Assembly: GCA_004555915.1 (NCBI GenBank) | Contig: SFJM01000015.1 | Location: forward strand, 1 to 59,227 | DNA: 59,227 nt | Direction of reading: 5' to 3' | DNA from: Clostridiales bacterium | GTDB lineage: Bacteria; Bacillota; Clostridia; Oscillospirales; Butyricicoccaceae | In this document: positions 25,882 through 34,426 of the stretch, one piece after another | How the letters are laid out: every line of letters starts with the position of its first letter | Numbering within the stretch: the stretch's first letter is position 1 | The notes under the pieces: model-generated | The model's database searches: none | What the model was told of the DNA's origin: nothing | What the model saw: the letters and a program-made list of their open reading frames with translations, nothing else | Translations under genes and position numbers: made by a program

Positions 25882-26259
25882 AGTTTATCTCTTTCACCAA
25901 ATCACGGATCATGTTATCAAGACATACGTTTTCCGAAACTCCGTATATCCACCAACCATTGCATATACCGGATACGTCTGAGACAACCGATAACCAATTC
26001 TGCCTGCGGCAGCCCGAACATTGCTCTTATACATCGTTTGATTCTGCGCATCTGTTTTTGCCTCTCAGGTCCGGGAGGCAATCACAGGACCAAATGTGTT
26101 ATAGATTCTACACTATCTATAGTATACCATTAAATCTGTGAATCCGCAATGATTTTACAAAAAAACTGCTCCGCCAGATGGTACAAATTTAACCGGATAA
26201 ATCGTTGAAGTTGACGAAAGTTGTCTTTTGCAACACATTTGTCACATTATTTTTTTCGC
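25882..26259. other. Intergenic region upstream of the SorC regulator and of mntP
   Basis: About 378 bases without a convincing reading frame. On the minus strand TATACTATAG near 26116-26126 could be the regulator's -10, giving a leader of over 200 bases with a TTGCCTC / GAGGCAA hairpin. I see no known RNA class in it. Confidence 0.4.
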
Positions 26260-26288
26260 TTGACACATATTGTAATCCATGTTATGGT
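26260..26288 (+). promoter_or_regulatory. mntP promoter
   Basis: TTGACA (26260-26265), 17 bases, TATGGT (26283-26288), just before the riboswitch. Confidence 0.75.
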
Positions 26289-26297
26289 ATATTGAAT

Positions 26298-26418
26298 ATA
26301 AGGGAGTAGTCAGCGCACGACGTAACCAAGTCAACACACTGGATGAAAATTCCTGGCTTTGTTTGAAATGACGAGACTTATCTGTATTGCCACAGATAGG
26401 GGTTCGTCTTTTTTCTTT
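26298..26418 (+). ncRNA. yybP-ykoY manganese riboswitch
   Basis: The leader opens with AAGGGAGTAGTCAGCG and ends with GACGAGAC, the two conserved blocks of the yybP-ykoY class that bracket the Mn2+ site. The closing hairpin GACGAGACTTATCTGT / ACAGATAGGGGTTCGTC is followed by TTTTTTCTTT and serves as terminator. The class turns on manganese exporters when Mn2+ is high; the gene directly downstream is mntP, which confirms the assignment. Confidence 0.85.
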
Positions 26419-26479
26419 CTCTATTTGCGGCAGAGAAGGCCTCTTCCTGTGCTGCACACTGCAAGGAGTGATTGTTTTT

Positions 26480-27040
26480 ATGAATGTTCTTGATCTGTTT
26501 ATTCTCGCGGTCGGACTGTCCATGGATGCCTTTGCCGTTTCCATCTGCAAGGGATTATCCGTGCGCCAGCTCAGGCTCCGTCATGCCTGTCTTGCCGGCC
26601 TGTATTTCGGCGGCTTCCAGCTGCTGATGCCGCTGATCGGCTACCTGCTTGGCAGCCAGTTCCAGCAGTATATTGTCAGCATTGACCACTGGATTGCCTT
26701 TGTGCTGCTGGTACTCATCGGTGCCAATATGGTGAAGGAATCCCGCGGGGATGCGGAGGAGCTGAATGATTCCTTTTCCGCTGCCACCATGCTTCCACTG
26801 GCAGTGGCAACCAGCATTGACGCATTGGCGGTGGGCGTTACCTTCGCCTTTCTGGAAGTATCCATCCTGCCCGCTGTCACGTTTATCGGCTGTACCACCT
26901 TTATCCTGTCCGCCATCGGCATCAAAATCGGCCATGCCTTCGGCATGCGGTATAAATCCCGTGCAGAGCTGGTGGGCGGTATCGTGCTGATCCTTATGGG
27001 CTGCAAGATCCTGCTGGAGCATCTGGGCTTCCTGGGCTGA
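26480..27040 (+). CDS. mntP: Manganese efflux pump MntP
   Basis: A 186-residue membrane protein with six helices in two related halves. Each half has a conserved acidic motif, SMDAFAVSICKG near the N-terminus and SIDALAVGVTFAF in the middle, which bind and move Mn2+. The start ATG 26480 follows AAGGAG; the open frame to its left lies inside the riboswitch. It exports excess manganese, and the Mn2+ riboswitch upstream controls it. Confidence 0.93.
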   Translation: MNVLDLFILAVGLSMDAFAVSICKGLSVRQLRLRHACLAGLYFGGFQLLMPLIGYLLGSQFQQYIVSIDHWIAFVLLVLIGANMVKESRGDAEELNDSFSAATMLPLAVATSIDALAVGVTFAFLEVSILPAVTFIGCTTFILSAIGIKIGHAFGMRYKSRAELVGGIVLILMGCKILLEHLGFLG

Positions 27041-27166
27041 ATTCACATTCTTGTTACAATTCCTTCATAGCTTGTCTGTTGACTGGATTCCAGCCACAGG
27101 ATATAATAAAAAAGAACAAAGACCGATAAAATCCTCTGGATTTCGCACAGAAAGAATGAAAGAATT

Positions 27167-27847
27167 ATGTCAAAGAAACAACCGGACTGGACGGCACAGC
27201 TGATCCCATTCCAGTCCAATCCTTCCCCATCCGCTGAACCGTTTCGCCATCTGATGACCTATTACCGGTGCGCGATCATGGAAGTGGAAACAAAATTCCG
27301 TGTTCTGGATGTCCAGATGTCACTTCACCGGGAAAGCAACCCGATTGAATCCATCAAAACCCGCCTCAAAAGCCCGGAAAGCATTTTTGGCAAGCTGCAG
27401 CGCAGGGATCTCCCGCTGACACTTGAATCCATCGAAAACAATTTATTTGATATTGCCGGTGTCCGTGTCATCTGCTCCTTCCCGGAGGACATTTACTTCC
27501 TGGCGGAAGCACTGCTCCGGCAGGATGATGTGACACTGATTGAACGCAAGGATTATATCCGCAATCCCAAGCCCAATGGCTACCGCAGCCTGCACCTGAT
27601 TATCGAGGTTCCGATTTTCCTGCAGAATGAAACCCGTCGGATGAAAGTAGAGGTACAGTTCCGTACCATCGCCATGGATTTCTGGGCCAGCCTGGAACAC
27701 AAGCTCCGGTATAAAAAATCCCTGGAAACCAACAAGGATTATGATGAAATCTCCCGCCAGCTGAAAAACTGCGCGGAGCTGAGTGCTATCCTTGACCGCT
27801 GGATGGAAAATATCCGCGGACAGATTGACGGCGCACGTGAAATTTAG
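27167..27847 (+). CDS. Small alarmone synthetase (RelQ/SasB-like GTP pyrophosphokinase)
   Basis: A 226-residue single-domain (p)ppGpp synthetase without the hydrolase, TGS and ACT domains of long Rel. Motifs are RLKSPESIFGKLQRR (ATP and donor site), DIAGVRVICSFPEDIY (Mg-binding Asp), KPNGYRSLHLI and VEVQFRTIAMDFWASLEH (catalytic Glu). It makes (p)ppGpp from ATP and GTP or GDP, typically under envelope or alkaline stress. The Shine-Dalgarno is weak (GAAAGAA). It is monocistronic. Confidence 0.92.
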   Translation: MSKKQPDWTAQLIPFQSNPSPSAEPFRHLMTYYRCAIMEVETKFRVLDVQMSLHRESNPIESIKTRLKSPESIFGKLQRRDLPLTLESIENNLFDIAGVRVICSFPEDIYFLAEALLRQDDVTLIERKDYIRNPKPNGYRSLHLIIEVPIFLQNETRRMKVEVQFRTIAMDFWASLEHKLRYKKSLETNKDYDEISRQLKNCAELSAILDRWMENIRGQIDGAREI

Positions 27848-27858
27848 CCAACAGTCCA

Positions 27859-27892
27859 ATCCCCATCGGAGCATTCCGATGGGGAGCTTTTT
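27859..27892 (+). terminator. Terminator of the alarmone synthetase gene
   Basis: TCCCCATCGGA-GCAT-TCCGATGGGGA stem followed by GCTTTTT. Confidence 0.9.
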
Positions 27893-27901
27893 ATGCCAAA
27901 G

Positions 27902-27940
27902 CAAAACCCGCCAGTATACACTGACGGGTTTTGTTTTATT
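27902..27940. terminator. Bidirectional terminator between convergent genes
   Basis: AAAACCCGCCAGT / ACTGACGGGTTTT stem with T tracts on both strands; it would end the Gfo/Idh operon from the right. Confidence 0.75.
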
Positions 27941-27982
27941 GTATGTGCACAACGGGAAGACGCTGTGTCCTGAAACAGGCAA

Positions 27983-29164
27983 TCAGTATTTTACCCAAAC
28001 CTCGCCGTTATTTGCGGATTCCACACATTTTTCAATCCACTTGACACCAGCCAGGCCGGATTCCACATTCGGATACCAGAAGTCGCCGTATTCCTTCTCA
28101 CCCTTGTTTGCCGCATCCATTGCCACAGCAAATCTGCGGTACAGATTTGCCCAAGCTTCGAACAGGCCCTCTGCATGGCCGCCGCCGATGCGGTCCTCTA
28201 CGCGAGCTTCCGGATACAGGTAACCGGCGCCACGCTCCAGTGTGCGTACCGGTTCCCCTTCGATTTCATAGGTCATCTGGTTTGGACGCTCATCATCCCA
28301 CTCAATGGAAGCCTTCGAGCCAACCACACGGATCACATGGCCATGGCGTGCACCGCAGTTGATGGAGGAAGACCAGCAGTAAACCTTTGCGCCCTCCTGT
28401 ACATGCTCAGAAGCATTCAGACGCATCAGGGTGAAGGCATTGTCCTCCAGCTGGCGGCCTTCTACAAAGGCATCTCTGGAGCACAGAACCTGGTCAATCT
28501 TCATATCCGGGATCATTGCCTCGATGATGTACAGCGGATGGGTGCCAACGTCAGCCATCGCAAAGGACGGGCCTGCCTTGGTGGGGTCAAAGCGCCACTT
28601 TGCAGCCGGGTTGGTTTCCTCAATCTTATAGTTGTAGCCACCGAAGGCAAAGGACATGTTGATGACACGGATGTCGCCCAGATCGCCATTCTTAATCATC
28701 TGGCGGGCCTGCTGGATCATCTGATGGCCGGAGTAGCCATAGGTTACGCCCACAACGCGATTCTTTTCCTTTGCCAGCGCTACCAGTTCCTCTGCTTCCT
28801 CGGTGGTGAAGCACAACGGCTTTTCGCAGACAACATGCAGGCCGGCTTCCAGAGCAGCCTTGCAGACGGTGTAGTGCAGGCTGTTCGGGGTAGCGATGGA
28901 AACGGCTTCAATGCCGTCCTCACGCTGGGATTCCTTCTCAAACATGGTCTGGTAATCCGGATAGCAGCGGTCCGGTGCAACACCCAGCTCCGCAGCAAAT
29001 TCCATGCCGCGCTCCGGGTTGATATCAAACGCACCTGCTACCAGCTGGAAATTGTTGTCCCGCAGTGCAGCGGAACGATGGATGTAACCGATCTGGCTGC
29101 CCTTGCCGCCGCCAACCATTGCCCAGCGAATCGGATGATCCAGTACCTTGGAACCGTTAATCAT
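27983..29164 (-). CDS. Gfo/Idh/MocA family oxidoreductase
   Basis: A 393-residue NAD(P)-dependent dehydrogenase, probably acting on a sugar or cyclitol. The Rossmann part begins WAMVGGGKGSQIGYIHR (with GGGKGS instead of the usual GxGxxG), followed by EKPLCFTTEEAEELV with the catalytic Lys and by DVGTHPLYIIEA, the family's His motif. It lies downstream of a TIM-barrel isomerase in one operon, typical of inositol or similar polyol breakdown. AGGAGG precedes the ATG. The exact substrate cannot be read from sequence. Confidence 0.88.
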   Translation of the reverse strand: MINGSKVLDHPIRWAMVGGGKGSQIGYIHRSAALRDNNFQLVAGAFDINPERGMEFAAELGVAPDRCYPDYQTMFEKESQREDGIEAVSIATPNSLHYTVCKAALEAGLHVVCEKPLCFTTEEAEELVALAKEKNRVVGVTYGYSGHQMIQQARQMIKNGDLGDIRVINMSFAFGGYNYKIEETNPAAKWRFDPTKAGPSFAMADVGTHPLYIIEAMIPDMKIDQVLCSRDAFVEGRQLEDNAFTLMRLNASEHVQEGAKVYCWSSSINCGARHGHVIRVVGSKASIEWDDERPNQMTYEIEGEPVRTLERGAGYLYPEARVEDRIGGGHAEGLFEAWANLYRRFAVAMDAANKGEKEYGDFWYPNVESGLAGVKWIEKCVESANNGEVWVKY

Positions 29165-29252
29165 AAGTATTTCCTCCTGTCAGCTAAAATGTTCTCCAAA
29201 ATCTCTACTATACGCTCTAAAATAACGCAAACGCGCTCAAATGCCCGGATCC

Positions 29253-30185
29253 TCAGATCTGGTAGCCAACCGACTTCAGGTAATCCACACTGCGCTTGAC
29301 ATCACGCAGGGAGGTGTCGGAATTGCGCGGGTCACGCTCCTGTTCGATGGTGATATAGCCACTGTAGCCGATTTCCTCCAGCGCAGCCTTGATTGCCGGA
29401 TAATCCAGTGCGCCGGTGCCGATGGGGCACATGGCACCCTTGCCGCAGCCGTCAAAGAAACGGATTTTCTCGCCCAGAACCTCTTCATAAACCTTCTGGT
29501 CCACATCCTTGAAGTGCACATAATCCAGCTTGTCCTGGTACTTTTTCAGGTACTCCACCGGGTCCATGCCGGAGTAGTACAGATGGCCGGTATCCAGACA
29601 CAGGCCGCAGACCTCATAGGGGATGTCATTGGTGATGCGCTCAATTTCATCGGCGAATTCGATATAGGTGCCCGCATGGGGATGAATCACCGGACGGACG
29701 CCCCAGCTGTTGGCACGGTCACATACGGCACGGACATTTTTGACAAATGCTGCCCATTCCGCGTCATTCATGCGCGGCGCCCGGTCGGAATGGCCTGCAT
29801 TGAAGTCGCGCTCATCATGGCCCCAGTCCATCACAGTCAGGTACGGTGTGGGCCACTTCTGTCCCGCATGTACCGGCAGCTTGGGCATTTTCGGGTCAGT
29901 AATCAGCTTGCAGATATCATCTACTGCCTTCAGGACACTGGACTGGTTTTCCGGTGTGACCAGGTCATGGAAGATGGTGCCCACCACAATGCCCAGACCA
30001 TTCTTCTCCAGCTCCGCGGCAACGGTGTCCACATCATTCGGAATATATCCCCAGGGTCCCAGCTCAATGGCACGGTAGCCCGCCTGACTTGCCTCAGACA
30101 GAACCCGGGTCCATGGCGGGAGGTACGGGTTTTTTGGATCATCCACACCCCAGCAGCTGGGTGCGCCGCAAATATTCATGCTCAT
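29253..30185 (-). CDS. Sugar phosphate isomerase/epimerase (IolE/IolH-like TIM barrel)
   Basis: A 310-residue AP-endonuclease-2-type barrel. Metal ligands are visible in RPVIHPHAGTYIEF, CLDTGHLYYSG, DYVHFKDVDQ and the closing GYITIEQERDPRN. IolE-like members dehydrate or epimerise inositol-derived ketones. It is the first gene of the operon with the Gfo/Idh dehydrogenase, and a divergent AraC regulator starts 268 bases away. AAAGGAG lies nine bases before ATG 30185; ATG 30179 is an alternative. Confidence 0.85.
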   Translation of the reverse strand: MSMNICGAPSCWGVDDPKNPYLPPWTRVLSEASQAGYRAIELGPWGYIPNDVDTVAAELEKNGLGIVVGTIFHDLVTPENQSSVLKAVDDICKLITDPKMPKLPVHAGQKWPTPYLTVMDWGHDERDFNAGHSDRAPRMNDAEWAAFVKNVRAVCDRANSWGVRPVIHPHAGTYIEFADEIERITNDIPYEVCGLCLDTGHLYYSGMDPVEYLKKYQDKLDYVHFKDVDQKVYEEVLGEKIRFFDGCGKGAMCPIGTGALDYPAIKAALEEIGYSGYITIEQERDPRNSDTSLRDVKRSVDYLKSVGYQI

Positions 30186-30453
30186 AGGTTATGCTCCTTT
30201 CCACATGCAGCAATACATCACAATCTTGTTTTCTTTTCCATCCTTCTTCTGCCCAAAATTCCGGCAGCAGGTTTTCTTTGACGGTTGTCTGTACCTGTGT
30301 TATGATTTTATTATAAATATTTCCGGCTTTTTTACCTTCATTATCTGGTTTTGTTTCAAACCCATTTCCAGCGTCATTATGCACAAATTTTCCCTGTATT
30401 TTTTGGACACTACACTATCTTGTTGTGGACACGGCAGAAAGGAGTCTGTTCCC

Positions 30454-31326
30454 ATGATGGACATTCCCACACTTACCCATACCGTATTTGAAACCGGCCA
30501 GCTTCCTGTGCTGGTCAATGCCAACCGGCAGGATTACGGCAGGAAACGGCATGACCGCCCCATGCATGGGCATGATTCCATGTGTGAGCTGCTGCTGTGT
30601 TATCGTGGCTTTGGCGTCTATCACGTCAACCAGCTGTCCTATGTCATCCAGGAAGGTGATCTGATCTATTACAACTGCGGCGAGCTGCATGAGGTGGTTT
30701 CCAGCACGGATGTGGAAATCGGCACCTACTGCTTCGGCTTCTCCAACATCCATTTCCGCGGCCTTCCGGTGAACCATTTCATCCCCCAGGACAGCCCCCA
30801 TGTCCGTGCCTCCCAGAGCATGTTCCCTTTCCTGTGCAATCTTGCGGAACAGATTCTGACCTGCAGCGCAGGTTCTCCCGCTGACCAGCTCACAGCCCAG
30901 ACGCTGGGGATTTCCCTGCTGATGATGGCGGCACAGATGCCGGTGACCCAGCTGGCGGAACCGGTCTCCAGTCCGGCTTCCCGGCTCACCGAGCAGATCA
31001 AGGCATATATTGATGCCCATTACACCGAACCCATCCGTCTGGAGGAAATTGCCGCTGCACTGAACTGCAGCGTTCCCTATCTCGCCCATACCTTCAAGGA
31101 TGCCACCGGCTATTCCCCCATCCAGTACGCCATCCGCAGGCGCATCGGCCTTGCCCAGACCCTGTTGATTTCCACCGATTATTCCGCCACCCATATTGCC
31201 ACGCTGGTGGGCTATGACAACACCAACTATTTCAATTCCCTGTTCCGCAAAATTGTCGGCACCACGCCCATCCAGTACCGCAGGAACTATCTGGAGGCCC
31301 TGCGCGGCGAACGGAACCAGCTGTGA
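30454..31326 (+). CDS. AraC family transcriptional regulator
   Basis: A 290-residue activator. Residues 1-150 form a cupin-like sensing domain (HGHDSMCELLLCYRG, IQEGDLIYYNCGELHEV) and the last 100 carry two helix-turn-helix motifs (IRLEEIAAALNCSVPYLAHTF and THIATLVGYDNTNYFNSLF). ATG 30454 has AAGGAG nine bases upstream; the open frame continues into the intergenic region without a site. It probably switches on the divergent isomerase-dehydrogenase operon when its substrate is present. Confidence 0.88.
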   Translation: MMDIPTLTHTVFETGQLPVLVNANRQDYGRKRHDRPMHGHDSMCELLLCYRGFGVYHVNQLSYVIQEGDLIYYNCGELHEVVSSTDVEIGTYCFGFSNIHFRGLPVNHFIPQDSPHVRASQSMFPFLCNLAEQILTCSAGSPADQLTAQTLGISLLMMAAQMPVTQLAEPVSSPASRLTEQIKAYIDAHYTEPIRLEEIAAALNCSVPYLAHTFKDATGYSPIQYAIRRRIGLAQTLLISTDYSATHIATLVGYDNTNYFNSLFRKIVGTTPIQYRRNYLEALRGERNQL

Positions 31327-31343
31327 TGCCGTTTCGCTACGTT

Positions 31344-31370
31344 TTAGCACTCTTTATCAAAGAGTGCTAA
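31344..31370. promoter_or_regulatory. CIRCE element 1 (HrcA operator)
   Basis: TTAGCACTC-N9-GAGTGCTAA, a perfect CIRCE, located between the AraC gene and hsp20. Confidence 0.95.
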
Positions 31371-31509
31371 ATTCACAAATCATTCACATTTTTTGCGAAT
31401 TTTATTCATAATCCCCGTATATACTATAGTCAAACAAAAGAAGTACAGCAAAACAGGCTGTACCACAGAAAGAAGGCATTCCGATGCAGCAGAATTGTTT
31501 TATGACCCG

Positions 31510-31536
31510 TTAGCACTCAGATTATCAAAGTGCTAA
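31510..31536. promoter_or_regulatory. CIRCE element 2 (HrcA operator)
   Basis: TTAGCACTC-N9-AAGTGCTAA, one mismatch, 55 bases before the hsp20 start. A TATACTATAGT segment between the two elements (near 31420) is a likely -10. Confidence 0.9.
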
Positions 31537-31591
31537 TATTTCTTATACTGTTCCATTCCGTTTATTTTGATGATAGAAAGGACGATTGATT

Positions 31592-32020
31592 ATGTTTGGT
31601 ATGGTTCCATTTGAGTATCGTGATCGCAATTTGTTTGATGCTTTTGATAAATTTGAACGCAGCTTCTTCCAGAACAGCAGCGTTGATCTGCCGGCTTTCC
31701 GCACGGATATCCGTGACACCGGCGACAAATATGTGCTGGAAGCAGAGCTTCCGGGCTTCAGCAAGGAGGATATCAGCCTTGACCTGAAGGACGGTATCCT
31801 GACCATCTCCGCGGAGCATACGGAAAACAACGACCAGAAGGATGACAACGGCTCGTATATCCGCCGTGAACGCCGTTATGGCTCCTTCCGCCGCAGCTTT
31901 GATGTGACCGGCATTGATGAAAATGCCATTACCGCAGCCTATCAGGATGGCGTTCTGGAGCTGTCCCTGCCGAAAGCACAACAGGTGATTCCGGAAGCCA
32001 GAAAAATCCTGATTGAGTAA
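31592..32020 (+). CDS. Hsp20/alpha-crystallin small heat-shock protein
   Basis: A 142-residue chaperone with a short N-terminal arm, the alpha-crystallin domain (residues 35-130: DIRDTGDKYVLEAELPGFSK, YIRRERRYGSFRRSF) and a short tail with an I-x-I-like LIE end. It holds unfolding proteins in oligomers without ATP. ATG 31592 fits AAAGGA with nine-base spacing; ATG 31586 is too close. The two CIRCE elements upstream place it under HrcA, so it is induced by heat or protein damage. Confidence 0.95.
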   Translation: MFGMVPFEYRDRNLFDAFDKFERSFFQNSSVDLPAFRTDIRDTGDKYVLEAELPGFSKEDISLDLKDGILTISAEHTENNDQKDDNGSYIRRERRYGSFRRSFDVTGIDENAITAAYQDGVLELSLPKAQQVIPEARKILIE

Positions 32021-32046
32021 TACTGCTTATTCGCGACCTCCATATA

Positions 32047-32091
32047 TAAAAAAGATAACGCCGGGAGCTTTCTTCCGGCGTTATCTTTTTC
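32047..32091. terminator. Bidirectional terminator between hsp20 and the convergent hypothetical gene
   Basis: AAAAGATAACGCCGG / CCGGCGTTATCTTTTT stem with T tracts on both strands. Confidence 0.85.
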
Positions 32092-32573
32092 TATTCCTCT
32101 GTTTCAACCGATTCACACAAATCAAACCAGAATTCCAGCTGCACCAGCCCATCCAGATCCAGCGGGCTGCCGGTGCCATGATCCTCCGTGGTTCGGATAT
32201 GGATTTCATCCGCGGCTGCCCCAAGGGTACTGAAAATCAGTTTCTGGTCACCCTGTCCGCCCAGCTCCTCCCCGGCCAGCACAATACATCCGGCAAAGCT
32301 TTCGGTTTCAATCAGCAGGTTCGCACCGATTTCCTCCGCCAGGTCCATGGCCACATCCGCCAGCCGCCAGAATCGGACCCGTTTTTTCGGGTCAATCATG
32401 GTATACACCGCATACCGTTCCGGGAACAGCATTGACAGCGCGGCGTCCACTGCCTGCTCATCGTCCAGCTCCTCCGGCATGATTTTCTCTGTCCTGTACC
32501 TGCGTGCCCGTTTCCTCTGACGTTTTTCCTGCTCTCTTTTTGCTTCTATATAATAAAACCGTTCAATCCGCAC
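32091..32573 (-). CDS. Hypothetical protein with a basic N-terminus
   Basis: A 160-residue soluble protein with no recognised family. The first 30 residues are strongly basic and probably helical (KREQEKRQRKRARRYR), the rest is acidic and mixed. I start it at GTG 32573, eight bases after GGGAG; GTG 32588 is possible. It has a good promoter (TTGACT 32637-32642, 17 bases, TATATT 32614-32619) overlapped by AACGGTA repeats, so it is likely controlled by the divergent XRE regulator. Confidence 0.6.
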   Translation of the reverse strand: MRIERFYYIEAKREQEKRQRKRARRYRTEKIMPEELDDEQAVDAALSMLFPERYAVYTMIDPKKRVRFWRLADVAMDLAEEIGANLLIETESFAGCIVLAGEELGGQGDQKLIFSTLGAAADEIHIRTTEDHGTGSPLDLDGLVQLEFWFDLCESVETEE

Positions 32574-32605
32574 CGTGCTCACTCCCACTCAATAAAATTG
32601 TCTGC

Positions 32606-32670
32606 TACCGTTTAATATAACGGTATATCCATTACAAGTCAACGGTATTCAACCATTCTTTTGAACGGTA
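32606..32670. promoter_or_regulatory. AACGGTA operator cluster and minus-strand promoter
   Basis: TACCGTT-N6-AACGGTA (32606-32625) is a perfect 7-bp inverted repeat over the -10 of the minus-strand gene. Single AACGGTA copies lie at 32641-32647, over its -35, and at 32664-32670 on the XRE side. This would let one repressor control both divergent genes. Confidence 0.65.
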
Positions 32671-32707
32671 AAATGATTTCAAAGGATGGCGATGCGATAT
32701 CAGTACT

Positions 32708-33010
32708 TTGAAAAAACTACATATGCTGCTGGAGGAACGGGGATGGTCGGAATACCGGCTGGCAAAGGAATGCAGGCTTTCAGAATCCACCATTGCGAAT
32801 ATTTTCCGCCGAAACAGCATTCCTTCAATTCCCACACTGGAAGCAATCTGTTCCGGTTTCGGCATCACCCTGTCACAGTTTTTCGCGGAAGGCGAAATGA
32901 CCGAGCTCACGCCGCAGCTTCGGGAACTGTTTGACAACTGGGTTACCCTGACACCGGAACAAAAGGACGCTGTACTGGCTGTCATGAAGGCCTTTCACAG
33001 CGACACATGA
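32708..33010 (+). CDS. XRE-family helix-turn-helix regulator
   Basis: A 100-residue regulator: helix-turn-helix at about residues 12-62 (WSEYRLAKECRLSESTIANIF, then SIPTLEAICSGFGITLSQFF) and a short C-terminal helix region ending LTPEQKDAVLAVMKAFHSDT. The start is uncertain. TTG 32708 is the first legal codon, but its Shine-Dalgarno is poor; AAAGGA at 32681 lies too far away. It probably represses itself and the divergent gene through the AACGGTA sites. Confidence 0.82.
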   Translation: MKKLHMLLEERGWSEYRLAKECRLSESTIANIFRRNSIPSIPTLEAICSGFGITLSQFFAEGEMTELTPQLRELFDNWVTLTPEQKDAVLAVMKAFHSDT

Positions 33011-33044
33011 GAAAGGGCACGCCGCAGCGTGCCCTTTCTCTTTA
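33009..33044. terminator. Bidirectional terminator between the XRE and MFS genes
   Basis: GAGAAAGGGCACGC-cgca-GCGTGCCCTTTCTC stem between convergent genes; the T tracts are short. Confidence 0.75.
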
Positions 33045-34223
33045 TGCCCGATTCTTTTTGCTATGATATCGCAGAAACAGGATGGTGGACAAAATCAGGA
33101 TGGCAAGCAGTATATACAGGAAATACATGCCGCCGCGGATGCCCGCCTGATCTGCCAGTGTGCCAATCGCACTCTGTGTGATGGCGGAACCAATGCCCGG
33201 AATGACAATAAACATGCCCATGCACATGGGATACTGTCCGATCAGATTGTCACTGCCGCCCAGGGTGGTACCATACATGCCTGCCATAAACAGGCCCAGA
33301 CCGAATGTGGCTGTCGCCATGGGCACAAGGGTATGGCTGAACATCATGATGCTGAAGCAGGCGGCAACGCCAATGGTCATCACCACTATCATATGCTCCG
33401 GACGGAACCGTGTGGCAAACCATGCACTGGCAAACCGTCCAATCAATACCGCAACCCACAATGCAGTTGCCAGCAGCTGTGCCGTTGTCTCGGTTGCTGC
33501 GCCGGAATCCACAAAAAATGTTACCAGCCAGCCCATAACCGATGCTTCAAAGGCAAGATAGCACATCAGCAGCAGGCAGCAGATCCAGAAAATGCCTTTT
33601 TTGAAAAAGCGCAAATCAGGTTTCCCGTTATTGGACTCCTGATGAAAGGCCTCCGGACCGATCTCCGTCCGCAGCCCATGCAGGAAGGTAATGACACCCA
33701 TGGCAATGGTGATGGCAAATGCCGTCCGCCAGGAAGCGCCGCACAGCATGGTAATGATGGGCGCGAGGCAGGTGCCAATGGCAAAAAAGGCCTGTGACAG
33801 GTTCAGCAAACTGCTGTCGTTGTTGGACAGGGTGCTGGTGATCTGGTTGCCGAAATTTGCCGTGCAGCCCTTACACAGGCCGGTCAGCAGCATGGCAAAC
33901 AGCAATACCACAGGATTGCCGGTTACCATCATCAGGGCAAGGCCGATAAACGCCAGCACGCCGAAGGACAGATACGTTACCTTCACACCAATTTTGCCGG
34001 CAATCAGGCTGGCTGCAATGCCCGCCACCAGATAGCCGATCTGCTGGGCCGACATCATCCATCCGCCCACCTGATAGCTGATCTGATACTCCGCCTTGAT
34101 GGCAGGCAAAACAGAACCAATCAATGTCAAATAGACACCCATTGCCAGATAGGCAATAAAAATATCCTGCATCAGGTATTGATGCTTCCTGCTCATGGAT
34201 TTTAATGCGGACTGTCGTTCCAT
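33042..34223 (-). CDS. Major facilitator superfamily transporter
   Basis: A 393-residue protein with about twelve membrane helices. The first half shows YQVGGWMMSAQQIGYLVAG and SLIAGKIGVKVTYLSFG, the second half LIGRFASAWFATRF. The pattern resembles fucose/sugar-type or YbjJ-like MFS permeases, but the substrate is unknown. AGGAGGG precedes the ATG. It converges with the XRE gene. The 34224-34426 stretch upstream holds no gene. Confidence 0.85.
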   Translation of the reverse strand: MERQSALKSMSRKHQYLMQDIFIAYLAMGVYLTLIGSVLPAIKAEYQISYQVGGWMMSAQQIGYLVAGIAASLIAGKIGVKVTYLSFGVLAFIGLALMMVTGNPVVLLFAMLLTGLCKGCTANFGNQITSTLSNNDSSLLNLSQAFFAIGTCLAPIITMLCGASWRTAFAITIAMGVITFLHGLRTEIGPEAFHQESNNGKPDLRFFKKGIFWICCLLLMCYLAFEASVMGWLVTFFVDSGAATETTAQLLATALWVAVLIGRFASAWFATRFRPEHMIVVMTIGVAACFSIMMFSHTLVPMATATFGLGLFMAGMYGTTLGGSDNLIGQYPMCMGMFIVIPGIGSAITQSAIGTLADQAGIRGGMYFLYILLAILILSTILFLRYHSKKNRA

Positions 34224-34426
34224 AGAATCCCTCCTGTCAGCCTGTATCCGGGAACATGGGGTCGTTTCGCCCCTGCTTCCCTGAAAACCGCTGTTTTTTT
34301 CTGTGGTTCCATTATAGCATGGCGATTCCGGCGAAAGCTTTCACAATTGCGCCATCTAATGGTACAAAATCGCAAAAACAGCAGCAGACAAATCTCTCTG
34401 TGGAAATCCATCTGCTGCATGTATGG

